IMG/VR virus record: IMGVR_UViG_3300044636_000739
Location: 1 to 27,746 of that record
Strand: one strand, 5' to 3'
Origin: a virus
DNA length: 27,746 nucleotides
Shown here piece after piece: positions 27,736 to 27,746 of this stretch. Within the stretch, counting starts at the first letter, position 1, and each line of letters starts with the position of its first letter. The position numbers were made by a program, and so were the translations under genes. The notes below the pieces were generated by a model. It searched no databases. It was not told where the DNA came from and was given only the letters and a program-made list of their open reading frames with translations.

Positions 27736-27746
27736 ATGAGCAACGA
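27736..27746 (+). CDS. Start of a further gene, cut by the window end
   Basis: An ATG at 27736 lies 9 bases after AGGAG (27722-27726), with the frame open to the last base (encoding MSN). An in-frame GTG at 27712 is an alternative start. Only a few codons are visible, so the product cannot be judged. Confidence 0.3.

Larger units (their letters stand above)
1..27746. mobile_element. Temperate siphovirus genome or prophage segment
   Basis: The gene order head-tail connectors, tail tube, frameshifted chaperone, very long tape measure, tail tip, giant fibre is the standard late-gene order of non-contractile-tailed phages. No sheath or contractile baseplate gene is recognisable. A tyrosine integrase on the opposite strand indicates a temperate lifestyle. 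The window contains neither end of the element, no attachment-site pair and no flanking host gene, so a free phage and an integrated prophage cannot be told apart. Structural genes continue upstream of base 1 and accessory genes continue past the last base. Confidence 0.85.

Overview
The window is a contiguous stretch of a tailed-phage genome, either a temperate siphovirus or a prophage. It starts in the head-tail joining genes, runs through a complete tail module, and continues through nucleotide-metabolism, integration and small accessory genes. The DNA is GC-rich. Genes are tightly packed, many sharing ATGA or GTGA overlaps, and nearly all lie on the plus strand. The exception is a two-gene minus-strand island of an integrase and a small unknown protein. 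I see no tRNA, rRNA, CRISPR array or insertion sequence. Terminase, portal and capsid genes must lie upstream of base 1. No lysis gene, replication gene or recognisable repressor is in the window. The integrase style (an AERIG active-site arginine, an RKG-RDKLYRL segment, LLDHSS) resembles tyrosine recombinases I associate with Planctomycetes. A planctomycete host is therefore a reasonable guess, but it is inference from memory.

Layout. 1-2586: a GT-A glycosyltransferase-like protein (probably cut by the window edge), a 61-aa protein, and four connector/completion proteins (phiE125 gp8-like, head-tail adaptor, HK97 gp10-like, DUF3168-like). 2608-4489: five tandem paralogous tail-tube-like proteins. 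4525-5159: a G/GT tail assembly chaperone pair with a well-formed -1 slippery heptamer GGGAAAC. 5163-10898: a 1911-aa tape measure with about 45-aa C-terminal repeats. 10916-12153: two tail-tip-region proteins. 12156-18812: a 2218-aa tail fibre or adhesin with RCC1-like and Gly-Ser-Gly-Tyr repeats. 18817-21418: a small HEGIH protein, a small basic protein, a metallophosphoesterase, a DUF5664-type (dATP/dGTP diphosphohydrolase N-terminal-like) protein and a dCMP deaminase. 21450-22741 (minus): tyrosine integrase and a 73-aa protein with hairpins between them. 22742-22895: a compact control region with a strong intrinsic terminator. 22896-27746: a double-HTH protein, DUF3310, small membrane proteins, a MazG-like protein, a methyltransferase, an HTH protein, a Tat-signal protein, several unknowns, a putative Fe(II)/2OG oxygenase-like protein and two partial or odd genes at the end.

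Most interesting signals. (1) The 9-mer AGTACGGAT sits just upstream of four genes. Twice it follows an intrinsic terminator by about 10 bp, and twice it precedes genes lacking any Shine-Dalgarno sequence; I suggest it is the core of a phage promoter that may produce near-leaderless transcripts. (2) There are five tail-tube paralogues in a row. (3) The terminator at 22831-22861 has no plus-strand gene in front of it, so it may end a small RNA. (4) A set of nucleotide-pool genes (DUF5664, dCMP deaminase, MazG, DUF3310) shares the region with a methyltransferase and a candidate dioxygenase. Functions are read from motifs by eye; no database search was possible.
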